Shown here: positions 16,867-26,365 of the stretch, piece after piece
Position numbering within the stretch: position 1 is the first letter of the stretch
Layout of the letters: every line of letters starts with the position of its first letter
From: Methylovorus sp. MM2
GTDB taxonomy: Bacteria > Pseudomonadota > Gammaproteobacteria > Burkholderiales > Methylophilaceae
Assembly: GCF_001648895.1 (NCBI RefSeq)
Contig: NZ_LXUF01000011.1
Span: forward strand, 186,001-250,000
DNA length: 64,000 bases
Direction of reading: 5' to 3'
The notes under the pieces: model-generated
What the model saw: only the letters and a program-made list of their open reading frames with translations
The model's database searches: none
Told to the model about the DNA's origin: nothing
Made by a program: the position numbers and the translations under genes

Positions 16867-16895
16867 AGATTAATAAGCATTAACGGAACCACAAA

Positions 16896-18434
16896 ATGAA
16901 AAACAACCAGATTATTATTTTTGACACCACATTGCGCGACGGCGAACAAAGCCCGGGTGCTGCAATGACTAAAGAAGAAAAGATTCGCATCGCACGCCAG
17001 CTTGAAAAGCTTGGCGTGAATGTGATCGAAGCCGGTTTTGCCGCAGCAAGCCCCGGTGATTTCGATGCCATCCACTCTATCGCTGAAATTATTCAGGAAT
17101 CGACTGTCTGTTCATTGGCACGCGCCAATGAAAATGATATCCGTCGTGCAGGCGAAGCAATCAAACCTGCTAAAAAAGGACGTATCCACACCTTTATCGC
17201 GACATCGCCCATCCACATGGAAAACAAGTTGCGCATGACGCCAGACCAAGTACTGGAACGTGCAGTACAAGCTGTGAAATGGGCTTTGGAATATACCGAT
17301 GACGTGGAGTTCTCGGCAGAAGATGCCGTGCGTTCAGATATGGACTTCTTGATCAAAGTCTATAGCGCAGTGATCGAAGCCGGTGCTAAGACATTGAACG
17401 TTCCTGACACTGTAGGATATTCGATCCCTGCCGCATGGGGTGAGCGTATGCAACAATTGATCGAACGCGTACCTAATTCTGACAAGGTGATCTGGTCGAC
17501 CCACTGCCATAACGACCTCGGCATGGCAGTTGCAAACTCGCTTGCTGCTGTGATGAACGGCGCACGCCAAGTTGAATGTACGATCAATGGCTTGGGTGAG
17601 CGCGCTGGCAATGCCAGCCTTGAAGAGATCGTCATGGCGATCAAGACTCGCCGTGACATCTTCAATCTTGAAACAAGTATCGACACGACGCAGATCGTCG
17701 CAACCTCAAAATTAGTCTCGACGATTACTGGTTATCCGGTACAGCCAAATAAGGCCATCGTTGGTGCGAATGCTTTCGCGCATGAATCCGGCATCCATCA
17801 GGATGGGGTACTTAAGCATCGCGAGACCTACGAGATCATGCGCGCTGAAGATGTAGGCTGGGGTACCAACAAGCTCACGCTTGGTAAATTATCCGGTCGC
17901 AATGCATTCCGCACACGCTTGACCGAATTAGGCATCACCTTGGAAAGTGAAGATGCATTGAATGCAGCCTTCGCCCGATTCAAGGAGTTAGCAGACAAGA
18001 AATCTGAGATATTCGATGAAGATTTACAAGCCTTAGTAAGCGACGAAGTACTCGGCGAAGCCAACGAGAATTTCAAGCTCGTGTATTTGCAAGTCTGCTC
18101 GCAAACTGGCGAAATACCGCACGCCATCGTGACTATTCAGGATAGCGGCACGGAAGTGCGTGCTGAATCTGATGGTGGCGGCCCGGTAGATGCCGCGTTC
18201 AAGGCAATCGAAAGCATCGTATCCAGTGGTGCCGAGTTACTCTTGTACTCCGTGAATAACATCACCAGTGGTACAGATGCACAAGGCGAAGTGACCGTAC
18301 GGCTTGCTAAAGGTGGACGCATCGTCAATGGGCAAGGAGCTGACACGGATATCGTGATAGCCTCGACAAAAGCCTACCTCAATGGCTTGAATAAGCTTTA
18401 CTCAAATATCGATCGCGCGCACCCACAAGTTTAA
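16896..18434 (+). CDS. leuA: 2-isopropylmalate synthase
   Basis: A 512-residue enzyme that condenses acetyl-CoA with 2-oxoisovalerate, the first committed step of leucine synthesis. The catalytic barrel has [15 protein letters not shown] at the N-terminus, the metal-binding [15 protein letters not shown] (about residue 200) and [14 protein letters not shown]. LeuA-specific helices lead to a C-terminal regulatory domain (from about residue 385) where leucine feedback binds. Length and domain order are standard. The upstream leader peptide suggests control by leucine supply. Confidence 0.97.
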   Translation: MKNNQIIIFDTTLRDGEQSPGAAMTKEEKIRIARQLEKLGVNVIEAGFAAASPGDFDAIHSIAEIIQESTVCSLARANENDIRRAGEAIKPAKKGRIHTFIATSPIHMENKLRMTPDQVLERAVQAVKWALEYTDDVEFSAEDAVRSDMDFLIKVYSAVIEAGAKTLNVPDTVGYSIPAAWGERMQQLIERVPNSDKVIWSTHCHNDLGMAVANSLAAVMNGARQVECTINGLGERAGNASLEEIVMAIKTRRDIFNLETSIDTTQIVATSKLVSTITGYPVQPNKAIVGANAFAHESGIHQDGVLKHRETYEIMRAEDVGWGTNKLTLGKLSGRNAFRTRLTELGITLESEDALNAAFARFKELADKKSEIFDEDLQALVSDEVLGEANENFKLVYLQVCSQTGEIPHAIVTIQDSGTEVRAESDGGGPVDAAFKAIESIVSSGAELLLYSVNNITSGTDAQGEVTVRLAKGGRIVNGQGADTDIVIASTKAYLNGLNKLYSNIDRAHPQV

Positions 18435-18446
18435 AAAGCGGCAAAA

Positions 18447-19331
18447 TTGGATCTCATCAAGAAACAACGAGCGCTGCTTGTGGTTGCAGCGCTTACCACC
18501 CTATATTTTGTTTGGGGTTCTACGTTTCTTGCCATGCGCTTTGCTATCGAAAGCTTCCCGCCATTCATGATGGCGGCGATTCGCTTTACGGTCGCGGGCG
18601 GCATGTTATTTCTCATACTTCTCATTCGTGGCTATGCTTTTCCAACCTTGATCGAATGGCGTAACTCAGCGGTAGTCGGCATCATGTTGCTTTCCATCGG
18701 CAACGCAGGGGTGGCGTATGCTGAACAGTCTGTTTCATCTGGCGTTGCGGCACTCGCTATTGCCACCGTGCCATTATGGATGGCACTCTTTGGCAGCATT
18801 TGGCAAAAATCCCCGAATCAGCGTGAATGGCTAGGCATCTTGATCGGTACAGTAGGCATCGTGATATTGCACCTAGGACATACAATGCAGGCCAGCCCTT
18901 TCGGCGCAATGATATTGCTAGGTGCAGCCGCAAGTTGGGCATTGGGATCAACTTGGGGACGGCACTTAACCATGCCCACAGGTGCAATGGCGAGCGCTAC
19001 GCAGATGCTGACGGGTGGTATCGCGCTTATCATCGCCAGTTTGATCGCAGGTGAGACATGGCCTTCACATCCATCAGAAAAATCGATCTATGCGATCATT
19101 TACCTGATCATATTCGGCTCATTCATCGCCTATAGTGCTTATCTGTTTCTGCTTGACCATGTTCGCCCGGCACTTGCCACCAGTTATGCTTTTGTGAATC
19201 CAGTCGTTGCATTGCTCTTAGGCGCCTGGCTGGCAAATGAAGTGATAGGTCGCGCCGAATTCATGGCATTGGCAATCATCATTGTCGGTGTTTTATTGGT
19301 GCTGCCATTGAAGCGAGATGCCCAACTTTAA
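18447..19331 (+). CDS. EamA/DMT-family exporter (YedA-like)
   Basis: A 294-residue inner-membrane protein with ten predicted helices and two EamA repeats. The start TLYFVWGSTFLAMRFAIESF is characteristic of the YedA/RhaT-type drug/metabolite transporter subgroup. Translation begins at TTG 12 bases after leuA; the next Met would remove the first helix, so the TTG is preferred. Related proteins export amino acids or purines. Position after leuA might hint at amino-acid export, but that is only inference. Confidence 0.85.
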   Translation: MDLIKKQRALLVVAALTTLYFVWGSTFLAMRFAIESFPPFMMAAIRFTVAGGMLFLILLIRGYAFPTLIEWRNSAVVGIMLLSIGNAGVAYAEQSVSSGVAALAIATVPLWMALFGSIWQKSPNQREWLGILIGTVGIVILHLGHTMQASPFGAMILLGAAASWALGSTWGRHLTMPTGAMASATQMLTGGIALIIASLIAGETWPSHPSEKSIYAIIYLIIFGSFIAYSAYLFLLDHVRPALATSYAFVNPVVALLLGAWLANEVIGRAEFMALAIIIVGVLLVLPLKRDAQL

Positions 19332-19996
19332 CGCCTGATTTTAAGATAGCGCTCATCGCTAAAAGTCATTAGCCAGTGCGGTCTAAAAGCGGTCATCAAG
19401 GTAACCGCCATGCCTGTAAGTAAAGCTTCTGACCACGCCATGAAGATGTAATAGGCGAGATAGTTTTGTCGCAAATAACTCAGTGGATAAACTCCACTTT
19501 CACTAAGAATGAACGTGGAAAAAAACCCACAAAGCGTAATAGCGATAGCTGCACACGCAAAACTGCTGATGAATATATAGATGAATAAGTGATTGGGTAG
19601 TTTGCGATCAACCCATCGGAAAAGTATGTAACTGAAGATAACGGGAATCGCCACCATCATCATAAAGTTCAGCCCCAAGGCTTCCCAACCGGCCATACCG
19701 AATAGCGTAATACAAAGCAACACAAGCAAAAGTGCAATGAGCGCCAATTGCCAGCCAAACATCAGGGTTAGGACTGTTGCGCCTAATAAATGGAAATTAA
19801 GCCCCGGCCTGATACCCGCTTTTACACTCCATATGAGCATCAACGATACGACGAAACCAAAGAAGACATGCAACAAGTCGTGCTGTTTTAAATGAGACCA
19901 CGGCGCTGTTCTAGCTGCAACCACAAGCAGGAAGAATGTGAAGGCATTGGCGGCCCACATTAAATTTACCGGTAACAGCGAATCAGGGAAGTTCAT
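19328..19996 (-). CDS. CbiM-like integral membrane protein (energy-coupling factor permease family)
   Basis: A 222-residue, six- to seven-helix protein starting NFPDSLLPVNLMWAANAFTF. The pattern HLLGATVLTLMFGWQLALIA and GWEALGLNFMMMVAIP resembles the CbiM/COG3235 group. True CbiM takes up cobalt or nickel; this group lacks partner ATPases nearby, so the substrate is unknown. The Met at 19996 is chosen for its closeness to the family start; an upstream Met 15 codons earlier is possible. The 3' end overlaps the convergent EamA gene by four bases. Confidence 0.68.
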   Translation of the reverse strand: MNFPDSLLPVNLMWAANAFTFFLLVVAARTAPWSHLKQHDLLHVFFGFVVSLMLIWSVKAGIRPGLNFHLLGATVLTLMFGWQLALIALLLVLLCITLFGMAGWEALGLNFMMMVAIPVIFSYILFRWVDRKLPNHLFIYIFISSFACAAIAITLCGFFSTFILSESGVYPLSYLRQNYLAYYIFMAWSEALLTGMAVTLMTAFRPHWLMTFSDERYLKIRR

Positions 19997-20102
19997 ACTA
20001 AAATGACCTTGTTTATCATCCAAGGTTCTCTTATACCTCATCTATAATTATGGCTCGTCTATAATATAGACTTTAGCAATTTTGTACCCAACGGAGAAGA
20101 TT

Positions 20103-20765
20103 TTGCAGCTTGCCTTATTTGATTTGGATAACACACTTCTAGCTGGCGACAGCGATTACCAATGGGGGCAGTTTCTTATTGATGTCGGCGTACTTGACCG
20201 CGTAAAGCATACCGCGACTAATGATCAGTTCTATCAAGACTATAAACAAGGCAAACTCGATATCTACGCATTTCTGGAATTTCAGCTCAAGCCTTTAAGT
20301 AAATATCCACGCGAGCAATTGGATGCTTGGCATCAACAATATATGCAGCAAAAGATACTGCCGATGATCACTAATAAAGCACGCGCATTAGTAGAACATC
20401 ACCGTAGTAGCGGTGATCTGATGATGATCATCACCGCAACCAATAGCTTTGTCACAGCACCGATCGCCAAGGAATTTGGTATTGAAAATTTGATTGGCAC
20501 GACACCTGAAGAGATCGATGGGAAATTCACCGGTCGCGCAGCTGGCACACCAAGCTTTCAGGAAGGTAAAGTGACTCGTTTGAACGAATGGCTGAAAGCA
20601 CAGGGTAAGTCGCTTAAAGATTTCGAAACTACATGGTTCTATAGTGACTCACATAACGATCTGCCACTGATGAAACTGGTCGACAAACCTATTGCCGTTG
20701 ACCCTGACCCGATATTGCAAGCCTATGCTGAAGAGCATGCCTGGCCCATCATTAGTTTGCGTTAA
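20103..20765 (+). CDS. HAD-superfamily phosphatase (subfamily IB, SerB-like)
   Basis: A 220-residue cytosolic enzyme. HAD motif I is [20 protein letters not shown], motif II lies in [16 protein letters not shown], the motif III lysine is in [11 protein letters not shown], and motif IV is [12 protein letters not shown]. This suits phosphoserine phosphatase-like (IB) hydrolases; a histidinol-phosphatase role (HisB-independent) has been assigned to some betaproteobacterial relatives. The TTG at 20103 is preferred because GGAG lies six bases upstream, making that segment a ribosome site rather than coding. It overlaps convergent pyrD by 14 bases. Confidence 0.85.
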   Translation: MQLALFDLDNTLLAGDSDYQWGQFLIDVGVLDRVKHTATNDQFYQDYKQGKLDIYAFLEFQLKPLSKYPREQLDAWHQQYMQQKILPMITNKARALVEHHRSSGDLMMIITATNSFVTAPIAKEFGIENLIGTTPEEIDGKFTGRAAGTPSFQEGKVTRLNEWLKAQGKSLKDFETTWFYSDSHNDLPLMKLVDKPIAVDPDPILQAYAEEHAWPIISLR

Positions 20766-21783
20766 AACTACCGATTTCTTTACACGCTTCTTGCACAAGG
20801 CCGGGGCCACGATAGATCAATCCACTGTAGATTTGGACGAGACTGGCACCGGCTTGCATCTTTTCAAGCGCATCCTGCGCGTTCAAAATACCGCCCACGC
20901 CAATAATAGGGATACGTCCTTGCAAACGCTGTGCAAGCTGACGAATCACCACTGTGGATTTATCTTTCACTGGCGCACCAGACAAGCCACCAGCTTCATC
21001 GGCATTATCCATGCCTTCCACTGCATCACGCGCAAGCGTTGTATTCGTTGCAATCACGCCATCGAAACCATGTTCCAAAAGCAGATCGGCGATTTTTTCA
21101 ACCTGTTCTTCTTCAAGATCAGGTGCGATCTTCAGTGTGATCGGCACATATCGGCGATGCGCCTGAAACAGCTTTGCCTGCTCCTGCTTGAGCGCTGCAA
21201 GTAACAGAGAAAGCGCAGCAGTTTCCTGCAATTGCCGTAGATTTTTTGTATTCGGTGATGAGATATTCACTGTCACATAGCTGGCGAAGGCATATACCTT
21301 GCGCAGGCAAATCAGATAGTCTTCAACCGCACGCTCATTCGGCGTATCGAAATTCTTACCGATATTGATACCGATGATACCTTTAAACTTTGCGCGTTTA
21401 ACATTCTCGACCAGCGCATCAACCCCAAGGTTATTGAACCCAAAACGATTGATGATGCCTTCTGCCTCAGTCACGCGAAATAGCCTTGGCTGTGCGTTAC
21501 CTGGCTGTGGGCGTGGGGTCACGGTACCCACTTCGATAAACCCGAAATGCAGTGCGGCAAGCCCATCGATATAAGCCGCATTTTTATCTAAACCCGCAGC
21601 GAGCCCCACCGGATTAGGGAATGTAAGACCCATGACTGTTCGGGGTTGGGCACGCGGCATCTTTGCTAAAAAAGAGAGAATGCCTATTTTTTGTGCAAGC
21701 TTCAGGCTTTTAAGCGTGAAATTATGCGCAAGCTCTGCATCTAATTTAAAAAGGATTGGTTTAATAAGTGAGTAAATATCCAT
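20752..21783 (-). CDS. pyrD: Dihydroorotate dehydrogenase (quinone), class 2
   Basis: A 343-residue FMN enzyme of pyrimidine synthesis, attached to the inner membrane and passing electrons to ubiquinone. The N-terminal amphipathic helices ([18 protein letters not shown]) mark class 2. Core motifs are [18 protein letters not shown], the catalytic-Ser region [14 protein letters not shown], and [12 protein letters not shown] near the FMN phosphate site GVGGI. Length is typical. It is monocistronic as far as visible. Confidence 0.96.
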   Translation of the reverse strand: MDIYSLIKPILFKLDAELAHNFTLKSLKLAQKIGILSFLAKMPRAQPRTVMGLTFPNPVGLAAGLDKNAAYIDGLAALHFGFIEVGTVTPRPQPGNAQPRLFRVTEAEGIINRFGFNNLGVDALVENVKRAKFKGIIGINIGKNFDTPNERAVEDYLICLRKVYAFASYVTVNISSPNTKNLRQLQETAALSLLLAALKQEQAKLFQAHRRYVPITLKIAPDLEEEQVEKIADLLLEHGFDGVIATNTTLARDAVEGMDNADEAGGLSGAPVKDKSTVVIRQLAQRLQGRIPIIGVGGILNAQDALEKMQAGASLVQIYSGLIYRGPGLVQEACKEIGSFNAN

Positions 21784-21893
21784 GACTGAATTTTACTAGA
21801 TTTAAGCGATTTAAAATCAGAATCTGTTGCGGGAGTATTTAGAAAAATACGATGCGATATAATCAAAATACATTCTGCGAGAAGGAAAGACCT

Positions 21894-22244
21894 ATGGCAT
21901 GGCTTATTACAAAATATTGCATTACTGCGGCCATCGTCGTACTGGTTTCCGAGCTTGCCAAGCGGAGTGACAAATTAGGTGGGTTCGTGGCAGCACTGCC
22001 ACTGATCACAATTTTAGCCCTTATTTGGCTGTATCTTGAGAAGCAATCTGCTGAAAAGATAGCCAATCACGCTTGGTATACATTCTGGTATGTCATACCG
22101 ACTTTACCGATGTTTTTGGCATTTCCTTCGTTGCTGCAGCGCATAGGGTTCTGGCCAACGATATTAGCCAGTATATGCATCACCATTTGTTGCTTTAGTG
22201 TATTTGCGCTGATATTGCACAGATTTGGAATAGAGCTGCTGTAA
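21894..22244 (+). CDS. Small DUF3147-type membrane protein
   Basis: A 116-residue protein with four hydrophobic segments (AWLITKYCITAAIVVLVSEL; GGFVAALPLITILALIWLYL; and two more) resembling the DUF3147 family of unknown function. The ATG at 21894 is chosen because GAAGGAAAGA lies four bases upstream; an earlier in-frame ATG has no such site. It converges on the PII-like gene and has no functional partner nearby. Confidence 0.7.
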   Translation: MAWLITKYCITAAIVVLVSELAKRSDKLGGFVAALPLITILALIWLYLEKQSAEKIANHAWYTFWYVIPTLPMFLAFPSLLQRIGFWPTILASICITICCFSVFALILHRFGIELL

Positions 22245-22304
22245 TCCAACAACTCTATTTTCACAATGGCTCCTCAGTTTGAGAGTGACGAGAGCACTCA
22301 TCAC

Positions 22305-22640
22305 CTAACAATCGAGAACGGTGATCTTTTCCGATAGGCGAATCATACGTTCTACAGGCGTGACCCAGACGATACCATCCCCGGCATGGCCGGTATGTCC
22401 GACCTCTACGAGTATCTGCAAAACACCTTCGACAAGGTCATCAGGTGCTACCATCTCGATATGCACTTTGGGGCTATAGTCGGTCAACTCTTCACGTACC
22501 CCGACAACAGGCTTGGCAAGATGGTGACCACAACCTTCTACCTTGCTCACTGTCATGCCGGGGAAGCCCTTCACGTTTCGTAAGGCGGAACGGATCTTGG
22601 GCAAACGGTGCGGCTGTACAATTGCTTTGATCTCTTTCAT
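22305..22640 (-). CDS. PII-like signalling protein of the PII-NG type, copy 1
   Basis: A 111-residue member of the GlnB/PII superfamily. The N-terminal strand (MKEIKAIVQPHRLPKIRSAL) and the B-loop region (HTGHAGDGIVWVTPVERMIR) match PII. The T-loop is different: REELTDYSPKV has Glu where classical PII has the uridylylated Tyr-51, and the loop base reads EGCGHHLAKP, offering Cys and two His for metal. Known: the PII-NG group occurs next to heavy-metal RND pumps; its biochemical role is poorly known. It lies 40 bases after the pump gene, likely co-transcribed. Inference: metal- or nucleotide-dependent modulator of the efflux system. Confidence 0.82.
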   Translation of the reverse strand: MKEIKAIVQPHRLPKIRSALRNVKGFPGMTVSKVEGCGHHLAKPVVGVREELTDYSPKVHIEMVAPDDLVEGVLQILVEVGHTGHAGDGIVWVTPVERMIRLSEKITVLDC

Positions 22641-22680
22641 GATTCTTCTCCCATGCGTCTATGCGCAATCAATTTAAACA

Positions 22681-25600
22681 TCATGCTTCAATTCTGGCTT
22701 CTTCGAACTTACGATACAGCGTAGGAACAACAACAAGGGTCAGCAATGTAGAAGTAATCAAGCCACCGATCACCACAATCGCCAGCGGGCGCTGAATTTC
22801 AGAGCCAGGCCCCGTAGCAAAAAGAAAAGGCACCAGCGCCAACATCGCCACTGTGGCGGTCATCATCACTGGCCTAAAACGCTGTTTGCAACCCTGCACG
22901 ATGGCCTCCATCTGGCTCATGCCGTCATCCCTCAGACTACGGATATAAGAGACCAAGACCACACCATTCAGCACAGCGATCCCCCACAAGGCGATAAAAC
23001 CAACAGATGCGGGGACGGACAAATATTCACCGGTGAGAAATAAGGCAAATATGCCTCCGATAGAAGCAAACGGCAGCACCATGATGATCATGGTGGCATA
23101 TCGCACCGAGTTGAATAGCAGGAATAGCAGGAAGAAAATCGCGCCTATCGTAATAGGAATAATCACCGAGAGATGCCCTAGTGCACGCTCCATATTCTGG
23201 AATTGCCCACCATATTCCAGATAATACCCTTCTGGCAGCTTGAGCTTTTTATCAAGCACTTGCTGCAACTCTGCGACAAAGCCGCCTAGATCACGATCCT
23301 TAACATTGATACCGACCACAATGCGACGTTTTGCCAGCTCACGACTGATTTGTGCAGGACCATCACGAATCTCGATTCTACCAAGATCACGCAATGCTAC
23401 CCGGGCACCATTGGGTGAAGTAATCAGGATATTGCTGATTGCCTCAACGTTATTGCGAAAACTTTCAGGATATCGAATAGCCGCAGTAAAACGGCGCTGA
23501 CCTTCAAATATTTCAGTCGCCACCTTGCCGCCTATCGCTGTTTCTATCACATCATGAATATCCGATGCATTGATACCCTGACGCGCGATGGCTTGCCTGT
23601 CCACCACCATATTGAGATATTGCTGGCCTGAGACTTTTTCCACGCGCATGTCGGTGGCGCCCCTGATTTCACCTGCAAGTTTGGCGATTTCTTCAGCTTT
23701 GGCTTTAAGGGTGGCCATATCTTCACCAAACACCTTGACCGCCACATCTGAACGTACACCAGTGAGCAACTCATCGACACGGTCTGAAATAGGTTGCGCC
23801 ATCACCACCTGCGCACCTGGCAGCACGCGCAATGCCTTCTGTATTTCGGCAGCAATCGTATCCTGCGTCCACCCCTCTGGCCATTCCTTACGTGGTTTGA
23901 GGCTGACAATCGGCGAAGACTCATTCTGGCTTTGCGGGTCAGCTGGACTTTCTCCACGCCCTAAACCTGAAACCGCTGATTTAACCCCAGGAATTTTAGA
24001 GATGATTTTCATGGCATCCATCTCCATACGCGTCGATTCTTCGAGTGAGATATTGGGCACACGAATAATATTCGGCACAATCGACCCCTCTTTCATCTCG
24101 GGGATAAAAGAAGTTCCAAGCAATGGAACGGTCAAGATAGCCAGAACAAAGACAGTCACCGCGGTAAGAATCGTTTTATTCTCGTTCTTCAATGCCCAGT
24201 TCAACATTGAAACATAGGGTTTCTTGATCGCTTGAATCAGGCGCGTATCCTCACCACTACCCCCTTTCAGCATATAGGAACACATCACGGGCGATAACGT
24301 CAGCGAGAGTATCAGCGACACGAACAACGCGATAGCAATGGTCAAGGCCAAAGGTGCGAACATCTTGCCTTCCATACCCTGCAAAGTCATCAGTGGCAGA
24401 AACACCAGGATGATAATACCTACCCCAAACAACACAGGCGTTGCCACTTCAGAAGCTGCCTCAAACACTACGCGGATTTTGCTTTCGTCTTTGCGGTGCC
24501 CCAATTGATGGAAAGTATTCTCTACCACCACCACCGAGCCGTCCACCATGAGTCCGATGGCAATCGCAAGACCACCAAGCGACATCAGGTTAGCCGAGAT
24601 ACCGTAATAGTTCATGGCCATGAAGGTAATCAGCGGCGTAAGAATCAGGGTGCCGACCACAATCAGGCTAGAGCGCACATCGCCCAAAAACAGGAAAAGA
24701 ATGACGATGACAAGAATGATGCCCTCAATCAGCACCTTCACTACCGTAAACAGTGCCGCATCTACCAGCTCGCTACGATCATAGAAGGGAACGATCTTGA
24801 GACCCCCGGGTAGCATGCTTTTTTCGTTAATCTCTTTCACCCGCGTCTTGATTCGACTGACGACTTCTTTGGCATTACCGCCACGCATCATCATGACGAT
24901 ACCGCCCACGGCTTCAGTGTCACCGTTTTTGACTAGGGTACCCACACGCACTTCATGCCCTAGCTTCACTTCGGCAACATCACGCATATACACTGGTGTG
25001 CCGTTTTGTTCTTTCAATACAATACTTCTGATGTCATCCAAACTCTGGATCAAGCTCACACCACGCACCAGATACTGCTCGGCATATTGGGGCAGGATTC
25101 CGCCCCCACTGTTAGCATTATTATGTGCAAGCGCCATATAAATATCTTGCAGCTTGAGGCCGTAGTGATTCATACGATCCGGGTTGACCAAAGCTTGGTA
25201 CTGCTTGACATACCCACCCTGCGAGTTGATCTCGGCCACCCCAGGAATGCCGCGCAACATAGGCCTGACTATCCAGTCTTCAACAGAACGGCGTTCGGTT
25301 AAGTCTTCTTCTGTAAGCCTTTTCGTGCCATCCGATGCTTTTTCCAGCGTGAATTGGTAGACTTCGCCCAAACCAGTAGAAACGGGTCCCAATATGGGCG
25401 TGACGCCCATGGGCATGCGGCTGGATACCTCCATCAAGCGCTCCATCACCAGTTGCCGCGCAAAATAAACATCCGTACTTTCGGTAAATACCAGAGTGAT
25501 CAGGGAAAGTCCGTTTTTATTCAGGGAGCGCATCTCTGTCAAACCCGGCAAGCCTGTCATGGAAATCTCTAGCGGAACCGTGACAAATCGCTCGACCTCC

Positions 25601-25776
25601 TCTGGTGAACGACCTGTCGCTTCAGTAGCAATTAATACCTGCACGTTGGTCACATCAGGGAAAGCATCCACAGACAGATTCTGTACGGCAAAAAGACCTG
25701 CCACCATGAGCGCAAGCGCAATGACTACAACAACAAGACGTTGACTTAATGCGCTGCGGATAAGTGATTCAATCAT
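22681..25776 (-). CDS. czcA: CzcA/CusA-family heavy-metal RND efflux pump, copy 1
   Basis: A 1031-residue inner-membrane proton antiporter, the central part of a tripartite metal efflux complex. It has 12 predicted helices, two large periplasmic loops, N-terminal LSVDAFPDVTNVQVLIATEA and LPGLTEMRSLNKNGLS. Helix IV reads AIAIGLMVDGSVVVVEN, the proton-relay signature with Asp and Glu; the DGSVVVVEN form fits the HME5-type group, whose metals are not firmly assigned, rather than copper-type CusA. A terminator separates it from the second copy upstream, so it may have its own promoter in 25777-25960. The gene symbol is at family level only. Confidence 0.9.
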   Translation of the reverse strand: MIESLIRSALSQRLVVVVIALALMVAGLFAVQNLSVDAFPDVTNVQVLIATEATGRSPEEVERFVTVPLEISMTGLPGLTEMRSLNKNGLSLITLVFTESTDVYFARQLVMERLMEVSSRMPMGVTPILGPVSTGLGEVYQFTLEKASDGTKRLTEEDLTERRSVEDWIVRPMLRGIPGVAEINSQGGYVKQYQALVNPDRMNHYGLKLQDIYMALAHNNANSGGGILPQYAEQYLVRGVSLIQSLDDIRSIVLKEQNGTPVYMRDVAEVKLGHEVRVGTLVKNGDTEAVGGIVMMMRGGNAKEVVSRIKTRVKEINEKSMLPGGLKIVPFYDRSELVDAALFTVVKVLIEGIILVIVILFLFLGDVRSSLIVVGTLILTPLITFMAMNYYGISANLMSLGGLAIAIGLMVDGSVVVVENTFHQLGHRKDESKIRVVFEAASEVATPVLFGVGIIILVFLPLMTLQGMEGKMFAPLALTIAIALFVSLILSLTLSPVMCSYMLKGGSGEDTRLIQAIKKPYVSMLNWALKNENKTILTAVTVFVLAILTVPLLGTSFIPEMKEGSIVPNIIRVPNISLEESTRMEMDAMKIISKIPGVKSAVSGLGRGESPADPQSQNESSPIVSLKPRKEWPEGWTQDTIAAEIQKALRVLPGAQVVMAQPISDRVDELLTGVRSDVAVKVFGEDMATLKAKAEEIAKLAGEIRGATDMRVEKVSGQQYLNMVVDRQAIARQGINASDIHDVIETAIGGKVATEIFEGQRRFTAAIRYPESFRNNVEAISNILITSPNGARVALRDLGRIEIRDGPAQISRELAKRRIVVGINVKDRDLGGFVAELQQVLDKKLKLPEGYYLEYGGQFQNMERALGHLSVIIPITIGAIFFLLFLLFNSVRYATMIIMVLPFASIGGIFALFLTGEYLSVPASVGFIALWGIAVLNGVVLVSYIRSLRDDGMSQMEAIVQGCKQRFRPVMMTATVAMLALVPFLFATGPGSEIQRPLAIVVIGGLITSTLLTLVVVPTLYRKFEEARIEA

Positions 25777-25960
25777 GTTGTATTCCCGTGATCATGAACT
25801 GTGATTGACGATATTGCGGCCTATTCGATGACGGCGATATTATCTCGTTATCTCCTGCACAGAACACGCAATCGATAACTGGATTGCCCCATCATAGCAA
25901 ATATATATGTAACAAAATGTTTTATGCTTTATTTGTGGGCATAAAAGATGTAAATCCAGA

Positions 25961-25994
25961 AAATAAACGGGCTCCCGCAGGAGCCCGTTTATTT
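25961..25994 (-). terminator. Intrinsic terminator after the second PII-like gene
   Basis: A 15-base-pair stem (25961-25975 with 25980-25994) around the loop CGCA, A-rich on one side and T-rich on the other, located 27 bases past the stop of the PII-like gene. It separates the two pump modules and may work in either direction. Confidence 0.85.
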
Positions 25995-26020
25995 CAATCA
26001 TTTTTATCTAAAATAATGAC

Positions 26021-26353
26021 TTACTTGATCACGGTAATTTGTTCTGAAAGTCTGATCATACGTTCAGCCGGTGTCACCCAGACAATACCATCGCCCACAT
26101 GCCCAGTATGGCCGACCTCAACCAGTATCTGCAACAAACCTTCAACCATCTCTTCCGGCGCTACAATTTCGATCCTGACTTTAGGGCTGTAGTCCGTCAG
26201 CTCTTCTCGCACCCCCAACACCGGTTTTGCCATGTGATGACCGCAGCCATCCACCTTGCTGACGGTCATGCCAGGAAAACCCTTGATGTTACGCAAGGCA
26301 GAGCGAATCTTGGGAAGTCGATGAGGTTGTACTACCGCTTTGATTTCTTTCAT
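26021..26353 (-). CDS. PII-like signalling protein of the PII-NG type, copy 2
   Basis: A 110-residue paralogue of the protein at 22305. The changes are nearly all conservative (Ile/Val, Asp/Glu, Leu/Met). It keeps the loop-base motif DGCGHHMAKP, the altered T-loop REELTDYSPKV lacking the classical modified Tyr, and the nucleotide-loop segment HTGHVGDGIVWVTP. It starts 12 bases after the pump stop, so it should be the fourth gene of the channel-fusion-pump operon. The shared Cys-His-His cluster in both copies supports a metal-related role, by inference. Confidence 0.82.
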   Translation of the reverse strand: MKEIKAVVQPHRLPKIRSALRNIKGFPGMTVSKVDGCGHHMAKPVLGVREELTDYSPKVRIEIVAPEEMVEGLLQILVEVGHTGHVGDGIVWVTPAERMIRLSEQITVIK

Positions 26354-26365
26354 GTCGTGCTCCTG

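Larger units (their letters stand above)
22305..25776 (-). repeat. Tandem duplication copy 1: pump plus PII-like gene
   Basis: This module (czcA-like gene followed by a PII-like gene) is repeated at 26021-29461 in the same order and strand. Pump proteins have equal length (1031 residues) and long identical stretches; the PII-like proteins differ at about 15 of 109 aligned positions. Confidence 0.85.

Noticed and set aside
16856-16895. Classical intrinsic attenuator before leuA
   Set aside because: The stem exists but no run of T follows, so a standard terminator cannot be claimed.
16687-16899. 70-codon frame over the leuA leader
   Set aside because: Out of frame with the Leu-rich peptide and composed of random-looking residues.
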